Shown: one piece after another, positions 7,594 to 16,615 of the stretch
Position numbering within the stretch: the stretch's first letter is position 1
Layout: each line of letters begins with the position of its first letter
Source of the DNA: Gammaproteobacteria bacterium
GTDB taxonomy: Bacteria > Pseudomonadota > Gammaproteobacteria > JAGOUN01
DNA: 35,798 bases
Assembly: GCA_018061255.1 (NCBI GenBank)
Contig: JAGOUN010000010.1
Coordinates: 1 to 35,798 of the forward strand
Direction of reading: 5' to 3'
Program-made: the position numbers and the translations under genes
The notes under the pieces: generated by a model
Database searches by the model: none
Told to the model about the DNA's origin: nothing
Seen by the model: the letters and a program-made list of their open reading frames with translations, nothing else

Positions 7594-9522
7594 GTGAAGA
7601 AACTCTTGCTGATTAATATTGACACGGAATTTGTTATGCATCGATACCCCGCTAATCTTTACCATAGAAAAACAGCCCCTTTTGACAAAACCGAGTTTGA
7701 TGCGCTTTATGCGCAATCTATTCAAAATCCTGCTGGTTTTTGGGCAGAGCAATCCAAGAAATTAGCTTGGTTTCAACCCTGGGAACAGGTTTTTGAAGGA
7801 TCTTTTGAAAAAGGAGATATTTCATGGTTTCGTGGCGGAAAATTAAATGCTTGCTATAACTGCGTTGATAGACACGTAGAAAAACATGGCGATGAAACAG
7901 CATTATTGTGGGAAGGTAACACACCAGGAGAATCCTCTAGTCTAAGCTACAGCGACTTGTATCTTGCAGTTTGTCAGCTAGCTAACGCCTTAAAATCTCG
8001 CGGGGTTACCAAAGGCGATAGCGTGTGTATTTACATGCCTATGATTATGGAAGCTGCTATTGCTATGCTTGCTTGCGCACGCATTGGAGCGGTTCACTCA
8101 GTGGTATTTGGTGGATTTTCCGCTGACGCTTTAGCAAACCGAATTACTGATGCTGACTGCAAATGCATTATTACAGCAGATGAAACAGAACGAGGCATAA
8201 AAACAATACCTTTAAAAAAGAATGTTGATGAAGCATTAAAGCACTGCCGCAATGTTCATACGGTTATTGTCGTCAACCAATATCAAAAAAGCACAGAAAC
8301 TTGGAATGATGATCGTGACCATGACTACCACACCCTAGTTTCGCAGCAATCCACTTGTTGCCCCTGTGAAGAAATGGATGCTGAAGATCCATTGTTTATT
8401 TTATACACTTCAGGATCTACAGGAAAACCAAAAGGAATTTTGCATACCACCGCCGGATATTTGTTGTATTCAATGGTAAGCTTTCAAACCGTATTCGATT
8501 ATCAACCTGGCGAAGTTTACTGGTGTACAGCAGATATAGGCTGGATCACAGGACATTCCTATGTGGTTTATGGTCCGCTCGCCAATCGAGCCACTAGCGT
8601 TATTTTTGCTGGCGTTCCTAATTATCCCGACATGTCGCGTTATTGGCAAATTGTCGATAAATATCAAGTTAATATTTTTTACACAGCTCCTACCGCATTA
8701 CGCACCCTAATGGCAGCAGGTGATGAACCTGTAAAATCGACTTGGCGCACAAGCTTGCGATGCCTAGGCTCTGTTGGAGAACCCATTAATCCAGAAGTAT
8801 GGGAATGGTATTTTCACGTAATTGGCAATGGGCACTGCCCCATTATGGATACTTGGTGGCAGACAGAAACCGGTGGATTTTTAATTACCCCCATAGCAGG
8901 GATTACCAACCTAAAACCAGGCTCTGCGACGCTGCCTTTTTTTGGAATTCAACCCACTCTAGTTGAGGGTGAGCTTTATATTGAAGCTTCTTGGCCAGGA
9001 CAAATGCGCAGTATTTATAACGATCATCAACGTTTTATTACCACATATTTATCACAAGTAAAAAATAAATATTGCACAGGAGATGGCGCGCATCAAGACG
9101 ACGATGGGTACTATTGGCTTACAGGCCGAGTCGACGATGTCATCAAAGTTTCTGGACATCGCGTGGGATCAGCAGAAGTAGAAAGTGCGCTAGTCGATGA
9201 TCATCGTGTTGCTGAAGCAGCCGTGGTTTCTATTCCACACGCAATTAAAGGTGAAAGCATTTATGCGTTTGTGATATTAAAACAAAATCAAATTCCTACT
9301 GATGCTTTAAAAAGCGCACTTAAAGATCAAATAAAAAAAGAAATCGGAGCATTCGCAGTGCCGGAGCATATTCAATTTGCTAACGATTTACCAAAAACGC
9401 GCTCAGGAAAAATCATGCGCAGATTACTCCGAAAAATCGCTAATGGAGATGATGATTTGGGAGATATTTCTACACTAGCAGATCCAGATATTATCCATAC
9501 ACTAATACAGAATAAATTATGA
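7594..9522 (+). CDS. acs: Acetyl-CoA synthetase
   Basis: Acs activates acetate to acetyl-CoA through acetyl-AMP. The protein has the adenylate-forming motif YTSGSTGKPKGILHT, TADIGWITGHSYVVYGPL, DTWWQTETGG (acetyl-specific; propionyl enzymes usually differ after TETG), the hinge TGRVDDVIKVSGHRVG and the catalytic lysine motif KTRSGKIMRRLLRKIA near the C terminus. The start is ambiguous. GTG at 7594 sits inside TAAGGAG. TTG at 7606 has that Shine-Dalgarno about 11 nt upstream. ATG at 7636 (MHRYPANLYHRK) aligns best with typical N termini. It overlaps gloB by 4 nt (ATGA). Confidence 0.95.
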   Translation: MKKLLLINIDTEFVMHRYPANLYHRKTAPFDKTEFDALYAQSIQNPAGFWAEQSKKLAWFQPWEQVFEGSFEKGDISWFRGGKLNACYNCVDRHVEKHGDETALLWEGNTPGESSSLSYSDLYLAVCQLANALKSRGVTKGDSVCIYMPMIMEAAIAMLACARIGAVHSVVFGGFSADALANRITDADCKCIITADETERGIKTIPLKKNVDEALKHCRNVHTVIVVNQYQKSTETWNDDRDHDYHTLVSQQSTCCPCEEMDAEDPLFILYTSGSTGKPKGILHTTAGYLLYSMVSFQTVFDYQPGEVYWCTADIGWITGHSYVVYGPLANRATSVIFAGVPNYPDMSRYWQIVDKYQVNIFYTAPTALRTLMAAGDEPVKSTWRTSLRCLGSVGEPINPEVWEWYFHVIGNGHCPIMDTWWQTETGGFLITPIAGITNLKPGSATLPFFGIQPTLVEGELYIEASWPGQMRSIYNDHQRFITTYLSQVKNKYCTGDGAHQDDDGYYWLTGRVDDVIKVSGHRVGSAEVESALVDDHRVAEAAVVSIPHAIKGESIYAFVILKQNQIPTDALKSALKDQIKKEIGAFAVPEHIQFANDLPKTRSGKIMRRLLRKIANGDDDLGDISTLADPDIIHTLIQNKL

Positions 9523-10292
9523 TTCAGATAGAGCCGATCGAGGCATTTAATGACAATTATATTTGGGCAATGATTGATGCAGACAAAAAAACCACTTGGG
9601 TCGTCGATCCAGGCGATGCTAATCCTGTGCTTGAGTTTTGCATTCATCATAATTACCAACTGGTCGGAATTCTCGTTACCCATCATCATTATGACCATTG
9701 TGGTGGCGTGAAATTATTACGAGAAAAGTTCAATATTCCTGTTTATGGGCCAAAACATGATTCTATACATGCCACGCATACTGTGCAGGATGCAGAAATA
9801 ATTTTTCTGCCAGAATGCAATCTTCATTTTAAAATATTGTTTATTCCTGGGCACACTTTAGAACATGTTGCATTTTATTGCGAAGAAGAAAATTTACTTT
9901 TTTGTGGCGACACTTTGTTTTCTGCAGGTTGCGGCAGAATCTTTGAGGGAACACCTCAACAAATGTATGACTCACTAACGAAATTAGCCAACTTGCCAGA
10001 TAATACAAAAATTTATTGCGGACACGAATATACTCTTCCCAATTTGAAGTTTGCCAAATTAGTTGAGCCAGATAATTCAGATATTGATGATTATCTTACA
10101 CAAACCACTCATTATCGTACTGAAGGACAACCAAGCTTACCTTCAATACTGGGGCTAGAAAAAAAGGTCAATCCATTTTTGCGTGCTGCTATTCCAGCAG
10201 TTATTGAATCCGCAGAACACAGGATAGGAAAGCCAATTTATAATACAGTTGAAGTTTTTGCCACTATTCGTGAATGGAAAAATAATACTTAG
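9519..10292 (+). CDS. gloB: Hydroxyacylglutathione hydrolase (glyoxalase II)
   Basis: GloB hydrolyses S-lactoylglutathione to lactate and glutathione. The 257-residue metallo-beta-lactamase-fold protein has THHHYDHCGG (54-63), PGHTLEHVAFY, FCGDTLFSAGCGRIFEGT and YCGHEYTLPNLKFA, giving the full binuclear metal site and the C-terminal glutathione-binding helices. It starts on the ATGA overlap with acs. Its last 4 nt overlap the 3' end of mutM on the opposite strand. It complements gloA in the same window. Confidence 0.97.
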   Translation: MIQIEPIEAFNDNYIWAMIDADKKTTWVVDPGDANPVLEFCIHHNYQLVGILVTHHHYDHCGGVKLLREKFNIPVYGPKHDSIHATHTVQDAEIIFLPECNLHFKILFIPGHTLEHVAFYCEEENLLFCGDTLFSAGCGRIFEGTPQQMYDSLTKLANLPDNTKIYCGHEYTLPNLKFAKLVEPDNSDIDDYLTQTTHYRTEGQPSLPSILGLEKKVNPFLRAAIPAVIESAEHRIGKPIYNTVEVFATIREWKNNT

Positions 10293-11119
10293 GGTATTTT
10301 AGGAGATTTTTGACAGACGGGACAAAAGGCACTAGCTCTTTGCCCCAAGATCATTGACTGCAAAGGTGTTTGACAACGAACACAAGACTGCCCTTCTCGT
10401 CCGTAGACTTTCAACTTTTGTGAAAAATAACCGGGCTTTCCCTCGCTATTTACAAAATCTTTTAAGGTCGTTCCACCTTGTTCAATCGCTTTTTTTAATA
10501 CTTGCTTGATAAATTTTACCAGCAATTGACATTGCTCTAATGATATTTGATTCGCTAACGTTGCTGGATGAATGCCGGCAAGAAATAAAACTTCCGCAGC
10601 ATAAATATTACCAACGCCTACTACAATATGGTGATTCATTATTAACGCTTTAATAGCGACGCGTCTTGAAGTAGTTTTTTCAAATAAATATTTTGCCGTA
10701 AAAGCAGAGTCAAATGGCTCAGGGCCGAGTTTTTTAAGCAACACATGCTGATAAGGATCGTCATCTGTCCACAGAATTGCTCCAAAACGCCTTGGATCGT
10801 TATAACGTAATAGCAACTGATCAGAGAAAACAACATCCACATGGTCATGAGGCTTAAGCGGTAAAGCATTTGTCAAAACACACAAGCGACCCGACATACC
10901 TAAATGAATGATGAGCGTACCCTTGGTTAAATGAATCAACAAATACTTGCCTCGTCTTGCAAGCGCTAGAACTTGTTGGCGCATTAATATTGATTTTAAA
11001 TTCGCCGTAATGGGCCAGCGCAATTTATTGCAGCGAACAATCACATCGCTTACTTTTTTTTGTATAAGTACTGGCTTTAAACCACGCAGTACCGTTTCAA
11101 CTTCAGGGAGTTCAGGCAT
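10289..11119 (-). CDS. mutM: Formamidopyrimidine-DNA glycosylase
   Basis: MutM removes 8-oxoguanine and other oxidised purines from DNA. The start MPELPEVETVLRGL carries the catalytic N-terminal Pro and Glu. DPRRFG, the helix-two-turn-helix NHHIVVGVGNIYAAE and the C-terminal zinc finger C-x2-C-x16-C-x2-C (CVRC...CPVC) are present. The 276-residue length is normal. It overlaps the upstream epmB by 8 nt and so is probably co-translated with it; it converges on gloB. Confidence 0.97.
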   Translation of the reverse strand: MPELPEVETVLRGLKPVLIQKKVSDVIVRCNKLRWPITANLKSILMRQQVLALARRGKYLLIHLTKGTLIIHLGMSGRLCVLTNALPLKPHDHVDVVFSDQLLLRYNDPRRFGAILWTDDDPYQHVLLKKLGPEPFDSAFTAKYLFEKTTSRRVAIKALIMNHHIVVGVGNIYAAEVLFLAGIHPATLANQISLEQCQLLVKFIKQVLKKAIEQGGTTLKDFVNSEGKPGYFSQKLKVYGREGQSCVRCQTPLQSMILGQRASAFCPVCQKSPKIP

Positions 11120-12110
11120 GATCCAATCCTAAATCTACAGGAATTTTACTGCCACGATGTGGTGCTTCATACACTAATTTTGGCACTAAGTAACCCGGTA
11201 ATACATCAATCATGCCATGCATTAAACTGATTGCATCTACTTTGTTTACGTCAAAATGTGCTGCACCGGATACTTTATCTAGCAAATGAAGATAATAAGG
11301 AAGAATGCCATAATCAAATAAGCGATAACTTAAATCCAACTGACTTTGCACAGCATCATTCACACCACGTAATAATACTGCTTGATTTAAAAGAGTCACT
11401 CCACTTGCTTTTAACTGTTTCATTGGCTGTTCAAGTGACGCATCCCATTCATTAGCATGGTTACTGTGCAAAACCATCGTGACACGAAAACGCGTTGCTC
11501 TCAAAATTTCTAATAATTTTTCAGTAATCCGCGCCGGAATAACCACTGGCAATCGTGTATGAATTCGTAAATATTTAACCGAAGAAACTACTTCTAAGCG
11601 CTGGATAAAATTTTCTAGCATTGAGTCATCGACTGAAAGTGGATCACCACCACTTAATATGACTTCAGTCACTTGCGAGTGATTAGTCAAATATTCAAAA
11701 ATAGCCTCCCAACCTTTGGTGCCTGGATTATTTTCCTTATACGGAAAATGACGTCGGAAACAGTAACGACAATGCACCGCACATGCGCCGCTTAACGTTA
11801 ACAATACCCGACCATGATATTTATGCAGTAACCCGGGCAAAGGATTCGCTTTTTCTTCAGCAAGCGGGTCTGTTGTAAAACCAGCAACAGCCTCTAATTC
11901 TTGTGAAAGAGGCAAAATTTGCTTGAGCAAAGGATCGTCAGAATTGCCTTTTTCCATTCGATCTGCAAAAGCACGCGGCACACGTAATGGAAAAGCATCA
12001 ACTTGACCTAAAATTACTCTATCTTTATCGGATAATTCTAGGTAATTGAGTAAATCATCGACTTGTTTGAACGACTCTTGCCATTGCTGCGTCCACGGGG
12101 AGGCTGACAT
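11112..12110 (-). CDS. epmB: EF-P beta-lysylation protein EpmB
   Basis: This radical-SAM lysine 2,3-aminomutase converts alpha-lysine to beta-lysine, which EpmA attaches to elongation factor P. The 332-residue protein has the iron-sulfur motif C-x3-C-x2-C (CAVHCRYC) followed by FRRHFPY, then EVILSGGDPLSVDD, the HTRLPVVIPARIT segment, and YYLHLLDKVSGAAHFDV, which carries the pyridoxal-phosphate region. It lacks the long oligomerisation extension of clostridial aminomutases, as EpmB does. It heads a two-gene unit with mutM. EpmA and EF-P are not in this window. Confidence 0.95.
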   Translation of the reverse strand: MSASPWTQQWQESFKQVDDLLNYLELSDKDRVILGQVDAFPLRVPRAFADRMEKGNSDDPLLKQILPLSQELEAVAGFTTDPLAEEKANPLPGLLHKYHGRVLLTLSGACAVHCRYCFRRHFPYKENNPGTKGWEAIFEYLTNHSQVTEVILSGGDPLSVDDSMLENFIQRLEVVSSVKYLRIHTRLPVVIPARITEKLLEILRATRFRVTMVLHSNHANEWDASLEQPMKQLKASGVTLLNQAVLLRGVNDAVQSQLDLSYRLFDYGILPYYLHLLDKVSGAAHFDVNKVDAISLMHGMIDVLPGYLVPKLVYEAPHRGSKIPVDLGLDHA

Positions 12111-12135
12111 GAATAAATACCTGCTGCAGAATAAT

Positions 12136-12210
12136 TGGTAGGCGCGATCGGTTTCGAACCAACGACCCCCACCTTGTCGAGGTGATGCTCTACCACTGAG
12201 CTACGCGCCT
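12136..12210 (-). tRNA. tRNA-Val (GAC)
   Basis: On the minus strand, the acceptor AGGCGCG pairs with CGCGCCT. The D-arm is GCTC...GAGC, and the anticodon stem TCACC/GGTGG has loop TCGACAA with anticodon GAC (complement at 12176-12178). The T-arm contains GGTTCGAAACC, discriminator A, and CCA is encoded (12136-12138). Confidence 0.96.
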
Positions 12211-12223
12211 AAAAAGAGGCTGT

Positions 12224-12252
12224 AACATACCATCCCATAAAGCACTTAGCAA
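12224..12252 (-). promoter_or_regulatory. Candidate promoter of tRNA-Val
   Basis: On the minus strand, TTGCTA (12252-12247) and TATGTT (12229-12224) are spaced 17 bp apart, with ACAGCC following, and lie 14 bp before the tRNA. Both boxes match consensus at four of six positions, so this is only a moderate prediction. Confidence 0.4.
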
Positions 12253-12299
12253 GAGTCAAGGAACGTGTTATCTTGTGCTTCTCCAAGAGGTTATACGAC

Positions 12300-13028
12300 A
12301 TGACTTTATCAGACAGCCATTTATTTGAACAATTTTCTTTCAAATATCCTACATCAGAGTTCCTATTCAAAGACTTTTATCTACCTATCCCCAAAAATCG
12401 CTGGTTAGGTGTTTTAGGGCCTTCAGGGGTCGGAAAAAGCACTTTACTTCATGCCATTGCCAAACAAATTCAATTAAAATCACCAGAGTTACGCATTACG
12501 CTTTTGCCTCAAGCCAGCACGCTCCTACCTTGGCTGAATATCTCAGATAATGTATTGATTGGAGATCTATTGCGGGGCGAAGTTACTTCTTCATCTAGAA
12601 TCAAAGCCCGCAATTTATTGCAAGAAATGGGCTTGGCAAATCTGGGCGTCAAATATCCCGGAAAGCTTTCTGGCGGTCAATGTCAACGTGCAATTATTGC
12701 TCGTACTATTTATGAAGAAAGCGATATTGTATTGATGGACGAACCTTTTGGCAGTCTAGATGCGATTACTAAACAAGAAATTCAAGATTGCGCGCAAAAA
12801 TATTTTGCTGAAAAAACCGTTGTCTTAGTGACGCATGATCCTTTAGAAGCCTTACGTTTATGTCATCAAATCATTGTGTTAAAAGGAAAACCTGTCCACT
12901 ATGATGATGTTTTACAACTTTACTCCGCTATGCCAAGAAAATTAGATGATCATGAGGTCGCACAGAATTATGAAGCGCTTATGGAAAAATTACTGCTAGC
13001 AAAACATCATATAAGAGAAGAAGTATGA
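12300..13028 (+). CDS. thiZ: ABC transporter ATPase, thiamine-precursor type (ThiZ-like)
   Basis: The ATPase has Walker A GPSGVGKST, Q-loop LLPQASTLLPWL, signature LSGGQCQRA, Walker B IVLMDEPFGSLDA and switch VLVTHDP. It belongs to the nitrate/sulfonate/taurine-type importers, which include the pyrimidine (HMP/FAMP) thiamine-precursor systems. The frame is open from a TTG at 12273, but ATG at 12300 follows AGAGG at a good distance, so I use it (242 residues). The permease gene starts 4 nt inside it. No TPP riboswitch is recognisable in the 90-bp leader. The substrate is inferred from the binding-protein gene. Confidence 0.85.
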   Translation: MTLSDSHLFEQFSFKYPTSEFLFKDFYLPIPKNRWLGVLGPSGVGKSTLLHAIAKQIQLKSPELRITLLPQASTLLPWLNISDNVLIGDLLRGEVTSSSRIKARNLLQEMGLANLGVKYPGKLSGGQCQRAIIARTIYEESDIVLMDEPFGSLDAITKQEIQDCAQKYFAEKTVVLVTHDPLEALRLCHQIIVLKGKPVHYDDVLQLYSAMPRKLDDHEVAQNYEALMEKLLLAKHHIREEV

Positions 13029-13759
13029 AAAATTCTTTTTTTCGAGCAGTCACTAGCCTAAGTTTAATTATTATATTCTGGCAAGCAATTGTATCGATAT
13101 TTCATCTGCCTAATTATATCGTTCCAACTCCCTTAGAAGTTTTTATTACTCTCGTGCAATTTTTCTCAACCATTATGGCTCAAGCTTCTATTACTTTATT
13201 TGAAACCGTTATAGGATTGTTAATAGGCGCTTTGTTTGGGATACTTTCGGCAATTTTATTGATAACGATTCGCCCGTTAAGATTATTTCTTTTGCCCTTA
13301 ATATTATTGAGTCAAGCACTTCCTACTTTCGCCATTGCACCAATATTAGTGCTCTGGCTAGGGTTTGGTATTGGATCAAAAATCACTATGGTAGTGCTCA
13401 TGACTTTTTTTCCGATGACATCTGCATTATTTGATGGCTTCAATAAAATACCCGTGCATTATTTGGAAATGGCAAAACATATGCGCGGCAAAAAAACTCA
13501 AATCATGCGCTATATTTATTTTCCTTTTGCACTACCGTATTTAGCCAGTGGATTACGAGTCTCCGTGGTAATTGCGCCATTAGGCGCGATTATTGGAGAA
13601 TGGGTAGGCGCCAGCCAAGGCTTAGGTTATTTATTATTAAATGCTAATGCGCGACTAGAAACTAGTCTAGTGTTTGCTGCGCTCTCTGTATTAGTGTTTA
13701 TGACCTTAAGCCTATATTATTCAATCGATAAATGCCTTAAGAGGTGGATCACATGGTAA
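13025..13759 (+). CDS. thiX: ABC transporter permease, thiamine-precursor type (ThiX-like)
   Basis: The 244-residue integral membrane protein has about six membrane segments and the binding-protein-dependent transport (BPD) signature with an EAA-like loop at about 150-170 (EMAKHMRGKKTQIMRYIYFPFALPYLASGLR). It pairs with the ATPase upstream (4-nt overlap) and the binding protein downstream (7-nt overlap if the latter starts at 13753). The family includes taurine, sulfonate, nitrate and pyrimidine permeases. The thiamine-precursor assignment rests on the neighbouring binding protein. Confidence 0.85.
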   Translation: MKNSFFRAVTSLSLIIIFWQAIVSIFHLPNYIVPTPLEVFITLVQFFSTIMAQASITLFETVIGLLIGALFGILSAILLITIRPLRLFLLPLILLSQALPTFAIAPILVLWLGFGIGSKITMVVLMTFFPMTSALFDGFNKIPVHYLEMAKHMRGKKTQIMRYIYFPFALPYLASGLRVSVVIAPLGAIIGEWVGASQGLGYLLLNANARLETSLVFAALSVLVFMTLSLYYSIDKCLKRWITW

Positions 13760-14607
13760 ATTGGATAAAAAAGAGCATACTAGTATCGCTACTCATTTTG
13801 ACACAAAACTTATATGCTGCTCCTTTAAAATTATTATTAGATTGGCATATCAACCCCGATCATGCGCCAATATTAGTGGCCATCAGTGATGGTTACTTTC
13901 AAAAAAAAGGCCTTGACGTTGAGTTAATAGAGCCCAGCGATGTCGGTGATCCCCCCAAGCTCGTGGCAATGGGAAAAGCGGATATTGCTATCACGTATCA
14001 ACCACATTACCTTCAGCAATTAAAACATAATTTACCGATTCAACAGATTGGCACGCTTATCCCTACACCACTGGATTGCCTAATTTATTTGCCTGCCTCA
14101 GATATTCATTCTCCAAAAGATTTAAAAGGAAAACGAGTCGGCTATAATGATAGCGCTAATGAGTTTCCACTATTAAAAGCCGTTTTAAAATCTGGCGGCC
14201 TGACTATTCATGACATCACACTCATCAATGTTCACTATAGTTTAACCCAAGCATTGATGATGGGGAAAATTGATGTCGCAGCAGGCATGATGCGCAATGT
14301 CGAGCCTGTGATTTTGCAACAACATAATTTTTGGCCAAAAATGTTTTACCCAGAAGACTTTGGAAGTCCATCGTATAGCGAGCTTATTTATGTTGCCCAC
14401 ACTGGAAACATGACTCCTGAAATACCGGATTTTTTAGATGCATTGCAAGAAGCCACTCAATATTTAACCAAACACCCCGAAGAAGCATGGAAAAAAGTTG
14501 TTAACACTTACCCTCAACTCAATACCCCGACTAATCATGCTATTTGGACGAAAACAGCTCCTTTGTTTTCATTAGATCCACACACTATTCAAAAGGCTAG
14601 ATCATGA
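13753..14607 (+). CDS. thiY: NMT1/THI5-like periplasmic binding protein (ThiY-like)
   Basis: It has a signal peptide (hydrophobic segment then LYAAP) and the mature start LKLLLDWHINPDHAPILVA, which closely fits the LDWxPNPDHAP signature of ThiY-type formylaminopyrimidine binders. GYFQKKGLDVELIEPSD, ADIAITYQP, LKGKRVGYND and KIDVAAGMMRN support the same family. ATG at 13753 is preferred over GTG at 13744, since AAGAGGTGG lies 6-14 nt upstream. At 284 residues it is slightly short; the C terminus stops at DPHTIQKARS, where relatives continue with a further helix. The stop overlaps the rmuC start. Confidence 0.85.
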   Translation: MVNWIKKSILVSLLILTQNLYAAPLKLLLDWHINPDHAPILVAISDGYFQKKGLDVELIEPSDVGDPPKLVAMGKADIAITYQPHYLQQLKHNLPIQQIGTLIPTPLDCLIYLPASDIHSPKDLKGKRVGYNDSANEFPLLKAVLKSGGLTIHDITLINVHYSLTQALMMGKIDVAAGMMRNVEPVILQQHNFWPKMFYPEDFGSPSYSELIYVAHTGNMTPEIPDFLDALQEATQYLTKHPEEAWKKVVNTYPQLNTPTNHAIWTKTAPLFSLDPHTIQKARS

Positions 14608-15833
14608 CATTAACTATTATTTTATTATGCATCATTATTATTGGGGTTATTTTATTAATACCTATTATTACCCGCGAAGGAAAAGAACAGCTTAAAGAAC
14701 TACATTCATTGCGCGAAGAGATGAAGTTATCACTTGCAGAGCATAGACAAAAAATTACCGAACGTGAAATTGATTCACAAAAAAACTTTCATCACAGCTT
14801 GCAATCTTCGATGCAAGACGTTCGGCAACAACTTTCACATTCTTTAGAAGGCAATGCACAAGGAATTCAGCAACGTTTGGAATCGTTGACACGACAAAAT
14901 AACGAGCAGTTGCAATTAATTAGTGGAAAAGTAGAAAGCCGCCTAACAGAGGGATTTGAAAAAACCAACGCCACATTTACCGACGTAGTAAAACGCTTGG
15001 CCATGATCGATGAAGCGCAAAAGAAAATTACCGAGCTTTCTTCTAACGTTGTCAGCTTGCAATCTATTTTAGACGACAAACGCTCTCGAGGTGCTTTTGG
15101 TGAAGTGCAACTTTCAGCATTAGTTAAAAACTTAATGCCTGCACACACTTATTCGCTGCAACATACCCTAAGCAATGAAAAACGCTGCGATTGTATTTTA
15201 TTTTTACCTGAGCCGACTGGCAATGTCGTCATCGATGCTAAATTTCCATTAGAAACTTATCGAAAATTGGGCCTTGCAGAAAACAGCTCTGAATTAAGCA
15301 TGAAGCAATTACGCCAACAGTTTAGACAGGATTTAAAATTACATATTCAAGATATCGCGTCGAAATATTTAATCCCCGGCGAAACTGCTGATGGTGCGAT
15401 GATGTTTATTCCTGCTGAAACTATTTTTTCTGATATTCATGCACATTATCCGGATATTGTCGAGTTTGCTTATGAGAAACGCGTATGGTTTGTCTCACCT
15501 ACTACAATGATGGCGATACTCACCACTGCACGTGCCGTACTAAAAGATGCGGATACGCGCACGCAAATACATATCATTCAAAAGCATTTAAACCTTTTAG
15601 GTAAAGATTTTTCACGTTTTCAAAAACGCATGGAAAATTTAGTTAAACATATTGATCAAGCACGTGAAGATGCCGATGATGTTAATCAATCCGCAAAGAA
15701 AATTACCAGTCGTTTTAACAAAATTGAAACCCTAGAGATAATAGACGACGATCGAAGTACAAATATGAAAAAATCCATAAAAGAAGGGCTCGAAACCCCT
15801 ATTCATGATTGCGATAAAACAGTAGACTGGTGA
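14604..15833 (+). CDS. rmuC: DNA recombination protein RmuC family
   Basis: The 409-residue protein has an N-terminal membrane anchor (about 2-23), a long coiled coil (about 28-150, rich in Glu, Gln and Lys) and the RmuC nuclease-like core (about 160-360). Core signatures are RGAFGEVQLSALV, CDCILFLPEPTGNVVIDAKFPLETY, MMFIPAETIFSDI and VWFVSPTTMMAILTTAR. The D-A-K motif in VIDAKFP is the PD-(D/E)XK-like catalytic feature. RmuC limits inverted-repeat rearrangements in E. coli. It overlaps thiY by 4 nt. Confidence 0.95.
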   Translation: MTLTIILLCIIIIGVILLIPIITREGKEQLKELHSLREEMKLSLAEHRQKITEREIDSQKNFHHSLQSSMQDVRQQLSHSLEGNAQGIQQRLESLTRQNNEQLQLISGKVESRLTEGFEKTNATFTDVVKRLAMIDEAQKKITELSSNVVSLQSILDDKRSRGAFGEVQLSALVKNLMPAHTYSLQHTLSNEKRCDCILFLPEPTGNVVIDAKFPLETYRKLGLAENSSELSMKQLRQQFRQDLKLHIQDIASKYLIPGETADGAMMFIPAETIFSDIHAHYPDIVEFAYEKRVWFVSPTTMMAILTTARAVLKDADTRTQIHIIQKHLNLLGKDFSRFQKRMENLVKHIDQAREDADDVNQSAKKITSRFNKIETLEIIDDDRSTNMKKSIKEGLETPIHDCDKTVDW

Positions 15834-15868
15834 CTAAATACTCACTCTAGCGAAAACAGGATTGTATA

Positions 15869-16615
15869 ATGCCGCAAAATTACGATCAAAATGAGCTCAA
15901 TAAGTTCAAACAACACTCTGCCACATGGTGGAGTAAAAACGGCGAATTGAAGTCTCTACACGACATCAACCCCTTAAGACTGAGCTTTATTCAAAAACAT
16001 CTTGGCAATCTTGAAAATTTAACTATTTTAGACGTTGGCTGTGGCGGAGGAATACTTTCTGAAGCTCTTGCCAATCAAAAAGCAAATGTGACTGGCATTG
16101 ATGCCAATGACAGCTTGATTCAAGTCGCTAAGCTCCATGCAGGGGAAACAAACGTTAAAGTAGACTATTTGGCATGTACTGCCGAAGATTATCTTTCAAA
16201 AAGCCTGGATCTCGCGAGCGATGTTGCGGAAAAACGAGATGTCAAAGTCGGAAAATTTGATGTGATTACGTGCATGGAATTATTGGAACATGTCCCTGAC
16301 CCTGACGCGTTGATTAAGACACTCAGCAATTTACTCAAACCAGGTGGAAAAATTTTCTTTTCTACTATCAACCGTAATCCTATCGCTTTTGTTAGCGCAT
16401 TAGTTATTGCCGAACATGTGTTAAAGCTTTTACCCAAGGGCACCCATGAATATAAGCGTTTTATCAAACCTTCTGAGTTGCAAACCTGGTGTTTCAATTC
16501 AGGCATCACATTAAAAACGATGTCGGGTATGGGGTATAATCCTCTAACGAAAGAATATTTTCTTAGCAACAACATTAAGGTGAACTATCTTGTCTATGCA
16601 GAACGTCAATCTTAA
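15869..16615 (+). CDS. ubiG: Ubiquinone O-methyltransferase UbiG
   Basis: UbiG performs both O-methylations of ubiquinone synthesis. The 248-residue protein begins with the typical EL-x-KF region and ATWWSKNGELKSLHDINPLRLSFI. The SAM motif is LDVGCGGG (54-61), then GIDANDSLI, the post-motif CMELLEHVPDP, and KPGGKIFFSTINRNPIAF with YKRFIKPSEL. Residues about 103-118 are slightly longer and more charged than usual (KSLDLASDVAEKRDVK). The 3' end overlaps gph by about 20-26 nt. Confidence 0.96.
   Translation: MPQNYDQNELNKFKQHSATWWSKNGELKSLHDINPLRLSFIQKHLGNLENLTILDVGCGGGILSEALANQKANVTGIDANDSLIQVAKLHAGETNVKVDYLACTAEDYLSKSLDLASDVAEKRDVKVGKFDVITCMELLEHVPDPDALIKTLSNLLKPGGKIFFSTINRNPIAFVSALVIAEHVLKLLPKGTHEYKRFIKPSELQTWCFNSGITLKTMSGMGYNPLTKEYFLSNNIKVNYLVYAERQS

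Noticed and set aside
7525-7752. N-terminal extension of the glycosyltransferase
   Set aside because: It would overlap the acs start region and lacks conserved residues; ATG at 7524 has a proper ribosome-binding site.
12211-12299. TPP riboswitch before the thiamine-precursor transporter
   Set aside because: The 89-bp leader lacks the CTGAGA and ACCTGA-type core motifs and is occupied by the tRNA-Val promoter on the other strand.
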